Shown piece by piece: positions 10,007-18,961 of a stretch of 64,000 nucleotides of DNA. Within the stretch, counting starts at the first letter, position 1. Each line of letters opens with the position of its first letter. Below the pieces are notes generated by a model. The model was not told the origin of the DNA, did no database searches, and saw nothing but the letters and a program-made list of their open reading frames with translations. Source of the DNA: Breviolum minutum Mf 1.05b.01 (lineage: Eukaryota > Sar > Dinophyceae > Suessiales > Symbiodiniaceae); assembly GCA_000507305.1 (NCBI GenBank), contig DF239320.1, positions 1-64,000 of the forward strand. The letters are read 5' to 3'. A program made the position numbers and the translations under genes.

Positions 10007-10112
10007 TACACCCCCGAAATTTAACATGGAACCTGAAAAGAAGTCCTCAAAAAAGAAAGTTCCTCTTGGAAACCATCATTTTCAGGAACCATGCTGAACT
10101 TCAGGGGGAGTA
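10007..10112. mobile_element. ILE family D copy
   Basis: TACACCCCCGAAATTTAACA to CTTCAGGGGGAGTA with TA at both ends. A coding-like frame follows at about 10122 (peptide NRVDAGSVDHSSEKFEGK in one phase). Confidence 0.65.
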
Positions 10113-10184
10113 TTCAATAGGGTTGATGCGGGTTCCGTGGATCACTCCTCTGAAAAGTTTGAAGGAAAAGGAAGCATTGGAAAA

Positions 10185-10336
10185 TACAGGGTGGGCCCCT
10201 ACGATTGCTATAAATGGAGTTATGGGGCCCCTATAAATGGCCGAAAATAATTGGGCAACTGGGGTTATAACCCTACTTATATATATGTATATAGAGGTTA
10301 TAAGTCCACTTACAACTGGTAGGGGCCCACCTTGTA
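10185..10336. mobile_element. ILE family G copy (TACAGGGTGGGCCCC ends)
   Basis: TIRs TACAGGGTGGGCCCCTACGA and TAGGGGCCCACCTTGTA flank a 152-bp element; internal TATAAATGG is shared with copies at 22094, 25794 and 35250. A GT lies just inside the left end. Confidence 0.75.
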
Positions 10337-10454
10337 CTGACACCATAAATTCTCCCAGTTTTTTCTTGCTTAGTGGGTTTCAGGTACTTTGTGGTTTTGT
10401 AACCCACTTCAAAAAGATGTTTCCCTGGAAAACCTTGTCGTGCCTTGGATTTAG

Positions 10455-10534
10455 CCGAGGGTATTAAATGCAACCCATGTTTTTGGGGATCAAACAATGC
10501 ACACGTATGGTAGTTCTGAGTTGTTTTTGGACGG
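10455..10534 (+). CDS. Putative exon, unknown protein
   Basis: Follows GGATTTAG and reads PRVLNATHVFGDQTMHTYGS then SELFLD up to GACGG|GTTGGT. The next open piece at 10566 (MGMILMDLKGDYPGT) joins in phase if the intervening 31 nt are removed. That gap is very short for an intron, so the join is uncertain. Confidence 0.45.
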
Positions 10535-10755
10535 GTTGGTGTCATAGAATGATCCGTGTCCACAGGATGGGTATGATTCTGATGGATTTGAAGGGAGACT
10601 ACCCCGGAACCTAGGGCCTAGGGGTTCTATGAAATGGAAGAACACATCATCCAAAGAATGAACAGGAGTGCATCCTTATAATTGTAATATACTGACCCCT
10701 TCCCTTGTGTACCCCTCCCAGAAATAAGGCCTCATGATCAGGGCTTATTAACCAT

Positions 10756-11124
10756 TTGAACTTTGAACCATTGCTTTCCCTTAATACCACTGGTGATCAA
10801 ACCCTTTTCATTACCCATAGGATCCATGTATGGTATATTTACTTACATTTGCCAGAAAAATCAAACACTCATGCACGTAAATATACAATCGTCCCAGGGA
10901 TCCGTAATGCGTCAACGTTGCCTCCCTGTTTGGTTGGCCTCGAAGGATGTCTTTCTGCCCGCCATGAATTTGCAAAAGTCAGCCTATCGTCGTGCACATG
11001 GCGGCACTACAGCACCAAGTGCCTGGGGTTGGTAGAATTCATTTGTGTCCTTCGTGGTGGGGAAACGTGGATTTCCAGGGAGGATGGGGTTTCCACATAC
11101 AAAAATGTCGGGTTGGGTTCCTAG
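10756..11124 (+). CDS. 122-codon open frame, unknown
   Basis: The longest open frame in 9-14 kb on the plus strand. Its central part (ASTLPPCLVGLEGCLSARHE) looks coding. A second overlapping plus frame from 10763 to 11035 is also open, so which frame is used is undecided. No homology recognised. Confidence 0.3.
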   Translation: MNFEPLLSLNTTGDQTLFITHRIHVWYIYLHLPEKSNTHARKYTIVPGIRNASTLPPCLVGLEGCLSARHEFAKVSLSSCTWRHYSTKCLGLVEFICVLRGGETWISREDGVSTYKNVGLGS

Positions 11125-11332
11125 AACCTACCCACAAGCCTTATCAAAACAATGGGCTTGATAAGGGAAACAATAACTTGAAAAGTTGATTGTATACAAA
11201 AAAATCAGGGGGCAATGACACCGGTGAGTGGCTGAAAAAAATTGTCTTCCGAGGCCAAGGCCTTACGGCCTTATTTTTTTGGTGCTGGTGGCGGCATCGA
11301 GGGAAATGAATGATTTTTATGTCGATAAGTAG

Positions 11333-11421
11333 GTTAGGATCAAAGGTGATCGGATCAATGGGTTATAAGCCGAATATATGCCATTTATAAGTATATAGGT
11401 GAAATAACCCATTGATGGAAA
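11333..11421. mobile_element. ILE family J copy (GATCAAAGGTGATCGGATCA)
   Basis: Begins TAGGATCAAAGGTGATCGG; the internal part pairs with AACCCATTGAT. Related copies at 39432-39567 and, inverted, at 56975-57068. Confidence 0.5.
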
Positions 11422-11937
11422 TAACCCTCCTGGATCCATCCACTTCCGTCCCGCATTATCATCCAAGTCGTTGATTTTCACGTGTCGAAACCACATGGCC
11501 AGATGCTAAAAAATGCCCGAAGGCCGGATGCGCATTGGCATTTACACCACGTCTCCTGACATTTCTGTTGGTTTGTTTGTTTACCACATATCTCTGCTAG
11601 ATGTCTTGGCCGCGTCATTTGGCCATGTCGGTTCGTCCATTTCCCCAAGTTTTCGATGCTCGGTTTGCCCTGCTGTTGTCACATTTCTGCGTGTTCGCAA
11701 CAAGTTGCGCATCATTTCTGGGTGTTCATGCAGTTCGCAAGGTCACATTGACCTCACCCCAAAAAGGTAGTCAAAGAAACGGAACCCCCGAGAATTTCAG
11801 AGAAATCCAGGTTGGTGAATTTAGTTTTCCCGAGATCATTTGACCAAAAGAACGCAGATTTATTTTTTTCTGTTTAAGAGGTCCTTCGGTTTTTATGGAC
11901 TTTATTCATATGTATGTTATAGACATACATATTAGTA

Positions 11938-12036
11938 CATGACATAACATCACATAACACAACATAACATCACATACCACAACATAACATCACATAACAT
12001 AACATCACATAACATAACATAACATAACATAATTAC
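11938..12036. repeat. Tandem repeat of ACATAACATC-like units
   Basis: About 100 bp of degenerate repeats built on AACATAACATCACAT. No coding potential. Confidence 0.8.
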
Positions 12037-12110
12037 AGCGCATATAATATGAATCTGGGCAAATGACCATAATTACGTAGCGACCAAACCGCGAAATTGG
12101 GTCACCCGAA

Positions 12111-12316
12111 ATGGTGGAAACCCCAAGGGGTCCGGAATTTGCAGGTCTGCAGGAGGATGTGATGCCGCGTTTCCTCCCAACACCTTCGACAAATGTCACA
12201 CGGTTAAAGGAGGCACCTGGTACCAAAATGGTGGTGCGGCGCACGTTCTTGGAGCTCGAAGAAGACTATGCTGGTGATATCAGAAGGACGGGGGTTGGGA
12301 CGGGGTGGAGATTTTG
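12111..12316 (+). CDS. Putative exon, unknown soluble protein
   Basis: Open frame with strong coding character, VETPRGPEFAGLQEDVMPRF then MVVRRTFLELEEDYAGDIR, ending at TGA 12315. It is probably followed by the pieces at 12343 and 12540 of the same gene. No domain recognised. Confidence 0.5.
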
Positions 12317-12342
12317 AACGGATTGTTGGTGACCTGTTGCAG

Positions 12343-12438
12343 GGCTGGTGGTGGCTTTTTGGATGGTTGTTTTTGCACCAGTTTAGGCAGTTACCTGGGG
12401 AAGATGTCCGATTTGACAAGCATCTTTTCAGATGGGGT
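12343..12438 (+). CDS. Putative exon, Trp-rich membrane-like segment
   Basis: After CTGTTGCAG the frame reads GWWWLFGWLFLHQFRQLPGE and continues DVRFDKHLFRWG to TGA 12439. The first half could be membrane-inserted. Phase zero at the acceptor. Confidence 0.45.
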
Positions 12439-12539
12439 TGAAATGACCACCTAGAGTAGTAGGCAAAGAAACCATGGATCCTTTGGGTATGTTTTCTTTT
12501 GCAAAAATGAAGGAATGTCAGCAAAAATATATTTGTTTG

Positions 12540-12631
12540 ATTTAACGTTGATGCTGAGTCGGAGTTGAAGAACTGCCTGGCTTTGCCAAGAACTATTGAT
12601 TTGATCAAAAGATCAAGACTCGTTTGATACC
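12540..12631 (+). CDS. Putative terminal exon
   Basis: A short frame, FNVDAESELKNCLALPRTID followed by LIKRSRLV and TGA, looks like a C-terminal piece. It could close a gene that includes the pieces at 12111 and 12343; this join is inference. Confidence 0.4.
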
Positions 12632-13118
12632 GTGTGTTTATTCAAGTACTGAATGTGTAGACAGAAATATTTCATGGATTTTAGATGTACCCCAGTTCCA
12701 CTAAACAATCAAAAAATGGCCATATTTTCATTTCGTTCTGTGAGGATCCTTCATTAATCTTCACCATGCATTGTGGGGACACGGATCGACCCTCCTCCTT
12801 TTCCAGAAGAAACTCCTCAGAGGAAAAACGTATAGGAAGTGGCAAATTAGCAGTTTCCAAAGAAAAAACATCTTTGCTTCTGGTTATTTGCTGTATAAAA
12901 GGGTTTATACTAGCCAAGTTATATAGGATCAGAATATAGAAGCCAATACAAGCATTTCCGTCATGAACCAATCAGTATAACTTAATTGTCATTAGTGTTT
13001 GTTTTGATCGTTGCACTCCTCGGCTTTTGTTGCAAAAACCAGCATAACACCGAAGATTTTTCTTGGTTCAGATCTCTCTTTACAGCCAATATGAATCATA
13101 TTTTTTTCTTTTCCCTTG

Positions 13119-13224
13119 TATGGGTGTTTCCAAAAATAGGGGTACCCCCAAAACACCTCAAAATGGTCATTTCTAGTAGGAAAAACTATGGTTGTTGGGT
13201 ACCATCATTTTAGGAACCCCCCGT
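13119..13224. mobile_element. ILE family L copy (TATGGGTGTTTCCAAAAATAG)
   Basis: Left end TATGGGTGTTTCCAAAAAT; right end TTTTAGGAACCCCCCGTA. A second copy at 49600-49715 has nearly the same left end and a better inverted right end, TTTCAGAAACACCCATA. Confidence 0.6.
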
Positions 13225-13260
13225 ATCAAAGTGCATCGTTTTTGTTTTTGGGCGAAATAA

Positions 13261-13410
13261 GAACCTTGGGAAATGATCATTTCTTCCCATGACAACTTGA
13301 CAAGCCTTTTGGTTTGGATTAGGCACATCAAGGCTGATACCTTCAGCCTTCCGGAGCATGTCGAAGCCATGGGTTTTTCCGATTTTTACATTTTTACCGA
13401 CTTTTCAAAA
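13261..13410 (+). CDS. Putative exon, unknown protein
   Basis: Fifty open codons after the AAATAAG at 13256-13261, reading EPWEMIISSHDNLTSLLVWI then RHIKADTFSLPEHVEAMGF and SDFYIFTDFSK, ending at TAA 13411. Composition is convincingly protein-like; the antisense frame is weaker. Family L lies just upstream. Confidence 0.55.
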
Positions 13411-13697
13411 TAACTAGGTTGTCCCAGGAATTTTGGATCAATGGTTAGGAACAATGGGTTATAACCAATACTTTTAAATGAGATACATTACGGTTATAAG
13501 TTATAAGTTATAAGCGACCGTTTCACCGAAAAAAACATGTTTGGGAACTGTGTTCTGAGACTCCGGCGGCCCGAAAAATTCGCATCAAAAACCCGGTGGG
13601 GGAGGATTAAGAGTGAATGCGAATTGATGAAGTTGGTGATGGTCTGATCCCTAGAGTGATCTTTTTAGTGACTTGGCAGAAAAAGACGATGTGAGTT

Positions 13698-13807
13698 TAC
13701 ACCCCCGAAAAACTAACGAATGTCCCCTTTTTAAAGGGGCGATTTCAAAGGGAAAGTAGTCTTCCAACCACTGTTTTTCAGGGGATATGTTAGTTTTCGG
13801 AGGAGTA
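13698..13807. mobile_element. ILE family D copy, well preserved
   Basis: TACACCCCCGAAAAACTAAC to GTTAGTTTTCGGAGGAGTA; inverted ends of about 18 bp, TA at both borders and the internal CTTCCAACCACTG. Confidence 0.75.
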
Positions 13808-13976
13808 ACGATCGATGTTTTTTTTTAATTGAAAGATGAAGTTCCTTCCAAGAATGGTGTGTTAGGGTGTGTTTGATTTTAGCAGAGATGTACACTGCTT
13901 TGTTGGAAAGTAACTGCTGGAATATATTATTTTAGATATGGTTGCTTTATGTCCGCAATTTTAGTTGAATAGTTAG

Positions 13977-14135
13977 CAACTTCACTTAGAAGTAGAAGGG
14001 GACCATTTGGGACTGGGCTCAAGACTGCTCCAGCAACCAGTGGGAAAATTCCGGAAAATCGCTACCTCCCCATTTTTTGCGCCTTTCCTGTCAAAAGGGA
14101 GCCACAAGTTACACTGGCAGGAAGATGATAGGGTA
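13977..14135 (+). CDS. Putative exon, unknown protein
   Basis: Fifty-three open codons, QLHLEVEGDHLGLGSRLLQQ then PVGKFRKIATSPFFAPFLSK, ending at TAG 14136. It lies between family D and the exon chain at 14.2-14.9 kb and may belong to the same gene. Confidence 0.5.
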
Positions 14136-14160
14136 TAGAAGGCCGATAGTTGAGGAGTCA

Positions 14161-14305
14161 TGAAAAAAATCTGTGATTTTCCATCACTTTTTCATTGTCA
14201 AGTATTGAAGCTGCTGTCAGAGCAGTCTTGGAGCTTGAAAACTTGTGGTACTTTGATCGTAGGTAGACGCATCCAAGCAGAGGATTTGCCATACTTAGCA
14301 TATAG
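14161..14305 (+). CDS. Putative exon upstream of a 68-nt introner
   Basis: Open from ATG 14161 (MKKICDFPSLFHCQVLKLLS) to LPYLAY plus a split AG codon at the donor TATAG|GTACTT. A second frame in the same stretch (IEAAVRAVLELENLWYFD, ending at a GATC|GTAGGT donor) is at least as protein-like, so the 5' part of this exon is ambiguous. The 3' border is well supported by the phase of the next exon. Confidence 0.5.
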
Positions 14306-14373
14306 GTACTTGGATGTTCCAGGAAGTAGATTATCACCCACTTACCTTTTACCAACTGCCTGGAACATCCAAG
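14306..14373. mobile_element. ILE family N copy acting as a 68-nt intron
   Basis: Inverted ends GTACTTGGATGTTCCAGG and CCTGGAACATCCAAG make the whole unit a hairpin. It begins with GT and ends with AG. The codon split by the donor (AG) is completed by the first base after the acceptor, and the frame then stays open for 57 codons. This is one of the cleanest introner cases in the window. Confidence 0.75.
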
Positions 14374-14545
14374 TAGAACCTCGTTTTTTTTTGTTTTTCG
14401 TTGGGGTTTGAGAGATGTACCTTTGTTTTCCCCACTAAAAACGACTGATAACTTTTTACAACTGCCCAAGGACAAGGCAGTTGTTGCCTCATACAATCTA
14501 TCTTGCAACAAAAGGCGCATCAAAAATCGACCTCCCAGCCCAAAG
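14374..14545 (+). CDS. Putative exon after the 68-nt introner
   Basis: The only open plus frame, 172 nt: SRTSFFFVFRWGLRDVPLFS followed by PLKTTDNFLQLPKDKAVVA and a basic tail, ending at CCAAAG|GTATCA in phase zero. Product not recognised. A long antisense frame (14158-14640) covers the same bases but is judged a shadow. Confidence 0.6.
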
Positions 14546-14679
14546 GTATCAAACATGTGCCATGTTTGACTGACCAGTTGACCCTGGGCATATTTTTCGT
14601 GGATGAAGAAACTACCCAGTGGGAAATGAAGGGATTTCATAAGCCACGAAATAAGGATCCCGGAAGCTTCACCAAACAG
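14546..14679. mobile_element. Decayed ILE family A remnant acting as intron
   Basis: Contains GATGAAGAAACTACCCAGT, then ATAAGCCACGAAATAAGGATCC, fragments of family A. It begins GTATCA and ends CCAAACAG, and the flanking frames join in phase zero. It suggests an old introner that lost its inverted ends but kept splicing. Confidence 0.5.
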
Positions 14680-14868
14680 GATTTCATGGTGACAATGTCA
14701 GAGGGGTTTTGTGCGTTGCTGTTTCAGAGATTTGGTTCACCTACAACCAGAGGTAGAATTATATCAGCCCTAAACCACCCACAACCTTACTCTCTGGCTT
14801 TTCACGGCTACAAGTACCCTGAACACTTCAGTGGAAACGATTGCGCTTCGGAGACTTTTAATGAAGGG
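14680..14868 (+). CDS. Putative exon, unknown protein
   Basis: Sixty-three codons in phase with the exon ending at 14545: DFMVTMSEGFCALLFQRFGS, then SLAFHGYKYPEHFSGNDCAS and ETFNEG, ending at GAAGGG|GTCTTG. It forms a three-exon chain with 14161-14305 and 14374-14545. No domain recognised. Confidence 0.6.
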
Positions 14869-14989
14869 GTCTTGGTCGTTTTTTTTATTAAACGTATCTT
14901 TTACTACTGTGTTAAAAATCCAACCGAAACAAAGGTCTAGAATCAGGGGTGATGACATGCAAGTCTTAGGGCCGGGTACTTTGTACGTC

Positions 14990-15164
14990 TACTGAGAGGA
15001 TCATCCCATGACTTGTAAGTGATCAATAACCATTGTTATCATAAGTCTCCTAGTTACTGGGGTTCTTGGGACCCCTCTTTCAACATGACCTTACTTTATG
15101 GCCATGTAAAGAGGGGTTAGATCCGATCACCACGTATCGGAGTCCTGGGATGATGCTCCAAGTA
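14990..15164. mobile_element. ILE family B copy
   Basis: TACTGAGAGGATCATCCCATG at the left and GGGATGATGCTCCAAGTA at the right, TA at both ends. Central ATAAGTCTCCTAGTTACTGG is a diverged form of the family core. It lies in the presumed intron after the exon ending at 14868. Confidence 0.7.
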
Positions 15165-15394
15165 GGGGATCAATCCTTGGGGCCCAACCCTCACCCCGCA
15201 AGGCGCCATGGGAATCTGCCTTCGGAAAAATCGCCGGGCCTTACAGCCTTGATTTGTTCGGAAAAATCCGGGAAACAACCACCGTTTTTGGGGATGGTTG
15301 GTGCTAAAACCCGTCGTAAATAATGGGAGAATCACCAACCTCAACTGGTTAGCCGGATAATCCACGATTGTCCATAAGTTTCTTCTCTTTTCAG

Positions 15395-15588
15395 CCCACA
15401 TGGACATTGACGTTTGGTCGTCCCCGTCCGTTGAATCGGCACCAGGTGATTTTGCATTTGAAGTTGTACAGATATTTTGTAGCTCGAAGGCAAGTGGATC
15501 TTGGTGCATCAAAAATGATCAACATTTCATCATCACAAGACCTCCATCAAAACGATTCCCTCTCCATTATGATATAGATAGATTGCTG
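15395..15588 (+). CDS. Putative exon with WSSP motif
   Basis: After CTCTTTTCAG the frame reads HMDIDVWSSPSVESAPGDFA, then FEVVQIFCSSKASGSWCIKN and on to YDIDRLL, ending at TTGCTG|GTTGGT in phase zero. WSSP-type motifs occur in PQQ-like propellers, but the rest does not clearly fit, so no family is assigned. It joins in frame to 15691-15806. Confidence 0.6.
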
Positions 15589-15690
15589 GTTGGTGGTTTC
15601 AAATATGTTTAATGTTCACCCGGAACCTTGGGGAAATGATCCAATTTGACGAATATTTTTTAAATGGGTTGGGAAACAACCACCAACTAG
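15589..15690. mobile_element. ILE family F copy acting as a 102-nt intron
   Basis: Inverted ends GTTGGTGGTTTC and the reverse-type AACAACCACCAACTAG; internal AACCTTGGGGAAATGATCCAA is shared with copies at 27437, 36510, 36604, 39808 and 61373. It starts with GT and ends with AG, and both flanking exons are open in the same phase (zero). Strong evidence that the element itself is the intron. Confidence 0.8.
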
Positions 15691-15806
15691 ATTGAGTTTT
15701 TGTTAAATACAAGAGTATCATCGAGAAACTGTCGTTTCTTAAGTTTCGAAAGTGGTGCGACTTTCGATAAGACAATCATCCAACATGAGTTCACCAAGAA
15801 TTTTAG
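15691..15806 (+). CDS. Putative exon between two introners
   Basis: Phase zero after the family F element: IEFLLNTRVSSRNCRFLSFE then SGATFDKTIIQHEFTKNF, 38 codons plus AG, ending at TTTTAG|GTACCT where a family H element begins. Other frames contain stops. Function unknown. Confidence 0.65.
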
Positions 15807-15871
15807 GTACCTAAAATGGAGGGTTTCCTGAACCTTATAATTGGGGAAACTTCCCTTACATAAGCCTTACA
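15807..15871. mobile_element. ILE family H half copy at an exon edge
   Basis: GTACCTAAAATGGAGGGTTTC onward matches the left half of 9705-9820 and 561-672. The right inverted end is missing or highly diverged. The intron continues to about 15901. Confidence 0.6.
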
Positions 15872-15901
15872 TGAAATCTTTGGTGATGAGTGGTCCAAAA
15901 G

Positions 15902-15975
15902 GCAAAGCCCTGAAACATGTCGACATGACAGCAATGAAGCCAGCCACCCCCGAGCTGTTGCCAACCTACCAATGA
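15902..15975 (+). CDS. Putative exon, QSPETC motif
   Basis: AG from the exon ending at 15806 plus G opens RQSPETCRHDSNEASHPRAV then ANLPMM, with a possible donor AT|GTAGAC before TAG. The QSPETC segment and its place just after a family H element match the exon at 9867, hinting at a duplicated exon pair. Confidence 0.5.
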
Positions 15976-16026
15976 TGTAGACCTCCCCAACAAATGGGCG
16001 AAGAATCCAAGTTGTGAACCTAAGGG

Positions 16027-16141
16027 TTTTCAGGGTTTTTTAGGGTTCAGGGTTTAGGATTTTTAGGTGCTGTCTTTAGGGTTCAGTTTTTTTTTAAAAG
16101 GGTTTTCAGGGTTTGGGATTTTAAGGGTTTAGGGTTTGGGG
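16027..16141 (+). repeat. Degenerate interstitial TTTAGGG repeats
   Basis: About ten imperfect units of TTTAGGG, TTCAGGG and TTTTAGGG in the same orientation. TTTAGGG is the telomere repeat reported for dinoflagellates, so this looks like an old internal telomere-type tract. Confidence 0.65.
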
Positions 16142-16440
16142 CTTCAGCAAAATGATTCAATTCAATAAATCCGGAGTTTTTTGTAAAAACCAAAACCCAA
16201 TACAGTATTTTTTTCTGCATTTTTCTGGTTCCCAACATTTTCAAAAACAACAAAAACAACAAAAAAGTGTTTGGAACGACCTGAAGCTCATTGTCTAGCC
16301 GGATCTTTTTTTCATGAATCGACCTGAACGTCAAGGTTATCTTTTTGGCTTTTTGCGCCCCCCATACTGAGGTTCTTCGGGTTGTTTATCATCTTCCATG
16401 ACACTTCTATTACACTAATTTTGGTATGTGGAGAGTTAGT

Positions 16441-16572
16441 GATTTTCATTGGATTTGTTGATGATATGGTTCATGATCTCATATGGGCGCTTGTTCGAGG
16501 ATCATCGAAGGATTCATCATGGATGCTTCAAACCACTCTCCACGACAAAGGCAAAGTTGGTTCATTTTGGAC
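16441..16572 (+). CDS. Putative exon, unknown protein
   Basis: After GAGAGTTAG the frame reads IFIGFVDDMVHDLIWALVRG then SSKDSSWMLQTTLHDKGKV and GSFW, ending at GGAC|GTAGGG in front of a TAG. It is followed by a family B half element at 16589. No family recognised. Confidence 0.55.
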
Positions 16573-16588
16573 GTAGGGTATCACAATA

Positions 16589-16697
16589 TACTTAGAGGAT
16601 CATCCCATTCAGTAATTAAGTAGTCTCAATAACCACAGTTCGGTTTCGTCCCCTAAGGATAGGGTTGATCAATCTTGTTATAAATGGCTTGGTGTTG
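16589..16697. mobile_element. ILE family B, right end missing
   Basis: TATACTTAGAGGATCATCCCA, then CCCCTAAGGATAGGGTTGATC and TTATAAATGGCTTG, as in the family. No inverted right end is found. Confidence 0.55.
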
Positions 16698-17509
16698 GAG
16701 AAATCTAGGCAAATCCCTCAAAAAAAGCGATGGAGGAAGCGAATTTTCCTGCAGCGTTCCTGTGTTGCACGTCTAGGGATTAGATGTCCCACTTTTGCGA
16801 TAAGCAATGAAGAAAAAACACACTAAAAGTGGTATACCATTTGGGATGAAACAAAATACCCAAAGGGCCCTTGGTAGGTTGATCATTTTTTTTTTGAAAC
16901 TTCAGCAGATGAATGAGAAAATTTCAGGAAGGTATCCCCGTGAATGAACATTTTTTGTGTGTGTGCTTTTTCCGGTTCTTTGTCTCAGGTACGGGTAAAA
17001 TCTCTGGGCCATCCAGCCAATTTATCCTGATTTTTTCGTTTCGCAGATTTTCTTTGCTGCCTATGATCGGCGAAGGTCTGCCCGATTGGATCTTAGCCCA
17101 GTCATTTTTTGGAATCTACCCTCAGGAAGTTTAGCAGCAAAAGCCCCTGAAAAGTTACCGGACCTAAACCCAATAGGAAAGGATCGTCTTCCAAAAAAAA
17201 CATGTTTCTATCTAAAAATCTTCGGGGGTGTTTTTTCGAAGCAAAAATCCGATTTTCCAATATTTTTGTTTGGATGAATGAAAATTTCACATGCTTTCGA
17301 GATGAGAACATGGGGAGTGAAACTCCGATCTTTTCAAACGAGGTACAGTTTTTTGTGTTTCCAAACCGAAATCCTCCGTACTTCATCGTCATGACTTTTT
17401 TTTTCCCGACATCGCGACATCGCAAGACATCCAACTGGTTTTGTCTCTTGCTGAAGATCCAATATGACATCTGCCACAACGTCGAACGTTGTGGTTCAAC
17501 TTTAAAATT

Positions 17510-17728
17510 ACGCATAGCGTTCACAAAAGCCGGCCGCAGCTTATCCCTTCTGCTTCTTTTCCCTGAGTACAGAAGCAGCGGAGCAAAGCTGAAACGTGTT
17601 CTGCGAAGTCCAGCGGTGAAGGAGAAGAGGGAAGCCTTTTTGAGGATCAAAGTTCCAGCAGAGGTGAACACAAAAACGTATATAGCATATATTGGGGCAT
17701 TTGAGGTTGCTTGGAAATCCTTCTCTTA
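17510..17728 (+). CDS. Tentative coding piece, basic
   Basis: Part of a 175-codon plus frame; the last 70 codons include RVLRSPAVKEKREAFLRIKV then PAEVNTKTYIAYIGAF. The minus strand is open for 189 codons across the same bases, so strand and frame are uncertain. Confidence 0.3.
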
Positions 17729-17845
17729 AACTACCTTTCAAAAGAGTGAGCCTGCCATTTTTGTTTTTCCAAAATTGTGTTGTTATTTTCCTGTGGAGCT
17801 TCTGTCAAAGCCCTAGTCATGAAATTTCTGTTATCCCGGTATCCC

Positions 17846-17951
17846 TACTGTTGATGGAAGAAATCCTGCACCATCTGTTATCTATGAAACTATATGAAAA
17901 ATGGGATATTTACCATATTTACCGGTGGTAGGATTTCGTCCATCAACAGTA
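17846..17951. mobile_element. ILE family C copy, intact ends
   Basis: TACTGTTGATGGAAGAAATCC to GGATTTCGTCCATCAACAGTA, inverted and TA-flanked, about 106 bp. The ends can supply GTTGATGG as donor and CATCAACAG as acceptor. Confidence 0.8.
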
Positions 17952-17979
17952 TGAATTCACACAAACCAACCAGCATCTT

Positions 17980-18052
17980 CCAAAGGGTGCTGTTTGATTC
18001 TAAAGGATGGTGAATTGACACCCCTTACCATCCATTCAGCACCCCTTGGAAG
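17980..18052. mobile_element. Small hairpin element ending in AAG
   Basis: CTTCCAAAGGGTGCTG is matched by the inverted CAGCACCCCTTGGAAG, with a second inverted pair (GGATGGTGA and TTACCATCC) inside. It ends exactly where the next coding piece starts, so it could be a very short introner of a separate family. Confidence 0.5.
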
Positions 18053-18135
18053 GTCCAGGAAGGATTTCATGAAAATGGGAAAAGGTTTGTTTTCCGCTTT
18101 GCTGCTGTTGAAACCAACGGAAAAAGCTGCCAGCT
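18053..18135 (+). CDS. Putative exon, beta-strand-like
   Basis: VQEGFHENGKRFVFRFAAVE then TNGKSCQ, ending at CCAGCT|GTGAAT. The alternating hydrophobic pattern suggests beta strands. A second plus frame is open across a longer stretch, so frame choice is tentative. Confidence 0.45.
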
Positions 18136-18569
18136 GTGAATGTGGACCCAAAAATGACGCGACAACAATGGGTGTAAATAGCCGAAAGTTCCGTGAAAAT
18201 TCGAAGCAACGTCAGACGCGAATGTACAGTTCCTATAGGAAATGACATCCACCCACTTGCTCCCCCATATTGAGCAATGAGGCTTGCCAATGGAGTGGTT
18301 GATTCATGCGTCGCCTTGGAAAGAAAAGGCTGATGAGCTCGACGTTTTTTTTTTGCAACAAAAGCTTCTTGAAATGATGATACGGTAGGATGGAAGAAAT
18401 AAGGGCTATAAAAACAGTTCATACGTAGTTTATCCCATTATTTACGACGGTTTTTGTAAATCCCAGGGGGTTGGCCTTGGGATTTCTGAACCATCAACAG
18501 TGTTTCTGGCAGTTTGATGCTATGCTTGAAGCCATACAGAATTTCTACAACTTGAAGTTACACATTATG

Positions 18570-18673
18570 TACACCCCTGAAGAAAAAAACATGACTTTGA
18601 AAAAATCCCATTTTCAATAGGAAATACATCTTCAAATGGTGGATCATGTTAGATTTTTAGGGGTGTGTGTGTA
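18570..18673. mobile_element. ILE family D copy, diverged
   Basis: TACACCCCTGAAGAAAAAAAC to TTAGATTTTTAGGGGTGTGTG; the internal AATAGGAAATACATCTTCAAA is shared with the copy at 21964. Confidence 0.6.
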
Positions 18674-18708
18674 TTTTCGATCCCTTCATATTTTTGGCAT
18701 CATTGATA

Positions 18709-18883
18709 CCAAGCAAAAATAAAAACGACAAGAAACTTGGGGGGGATTGGAGGTTTGTTGATGGTGATCATCTCATCCAGTACCAAGTATAGTTGGACAC
18801 CTGTCAAAGGACAGGCTTTTTTTGAAACATTCCTCAGGTGGACTGCGGAATCTGCACAAGGAATCAAAGAGAAATTGGAAAGC
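18709..18883 (+). CDS. Putative exon in front of a family C element
   Basis: A long open frame: GLLMVIISSSTKYSWTPVKG then QAFFETFLRWTAESAQGIKE and KLESY, running into TACTGTTGATGG at 18884, where TACT|GTTGAT gives a GT donor. The first part may be intronic. Good coding character; function unknown. Confidence 0.55.
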
Positions 18884-18961
18884 TACTGTTGATGGAAGAA
18901 ATCCTGTAAACTCACCAGTTGTGGTTGGCAGTTTGTCCCATTATTTACAACATCAACAGTA
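18884..18961. mobile_element. ILE family C copy, 78 bp
   Basis: TACTGTTGATGG at the left and CATCAACAGTA at the right, TA at both borders. A shortened member that directly follows a coding-like frame. Confidence 0.75.

Noticed and set aside
11938-12036. CRISPR-like regular repeat
   Set aside because: Units are contiguous and degenerate with no spacers; a simple tandem repeat.
14158-14640. 160-codon minus-strand open frame
   Set aside because: It overlaps three plus-strand pieces that join in phase across a hairpin intron; the antisense frame has no recognisable features and runs through the introner.
17102-17671. 189-codon minus-strand open frame
   Set aside because: No motif, and the overlapping plus strand is equally open; strand could not be settled, so only a tentative plus entry was kept.
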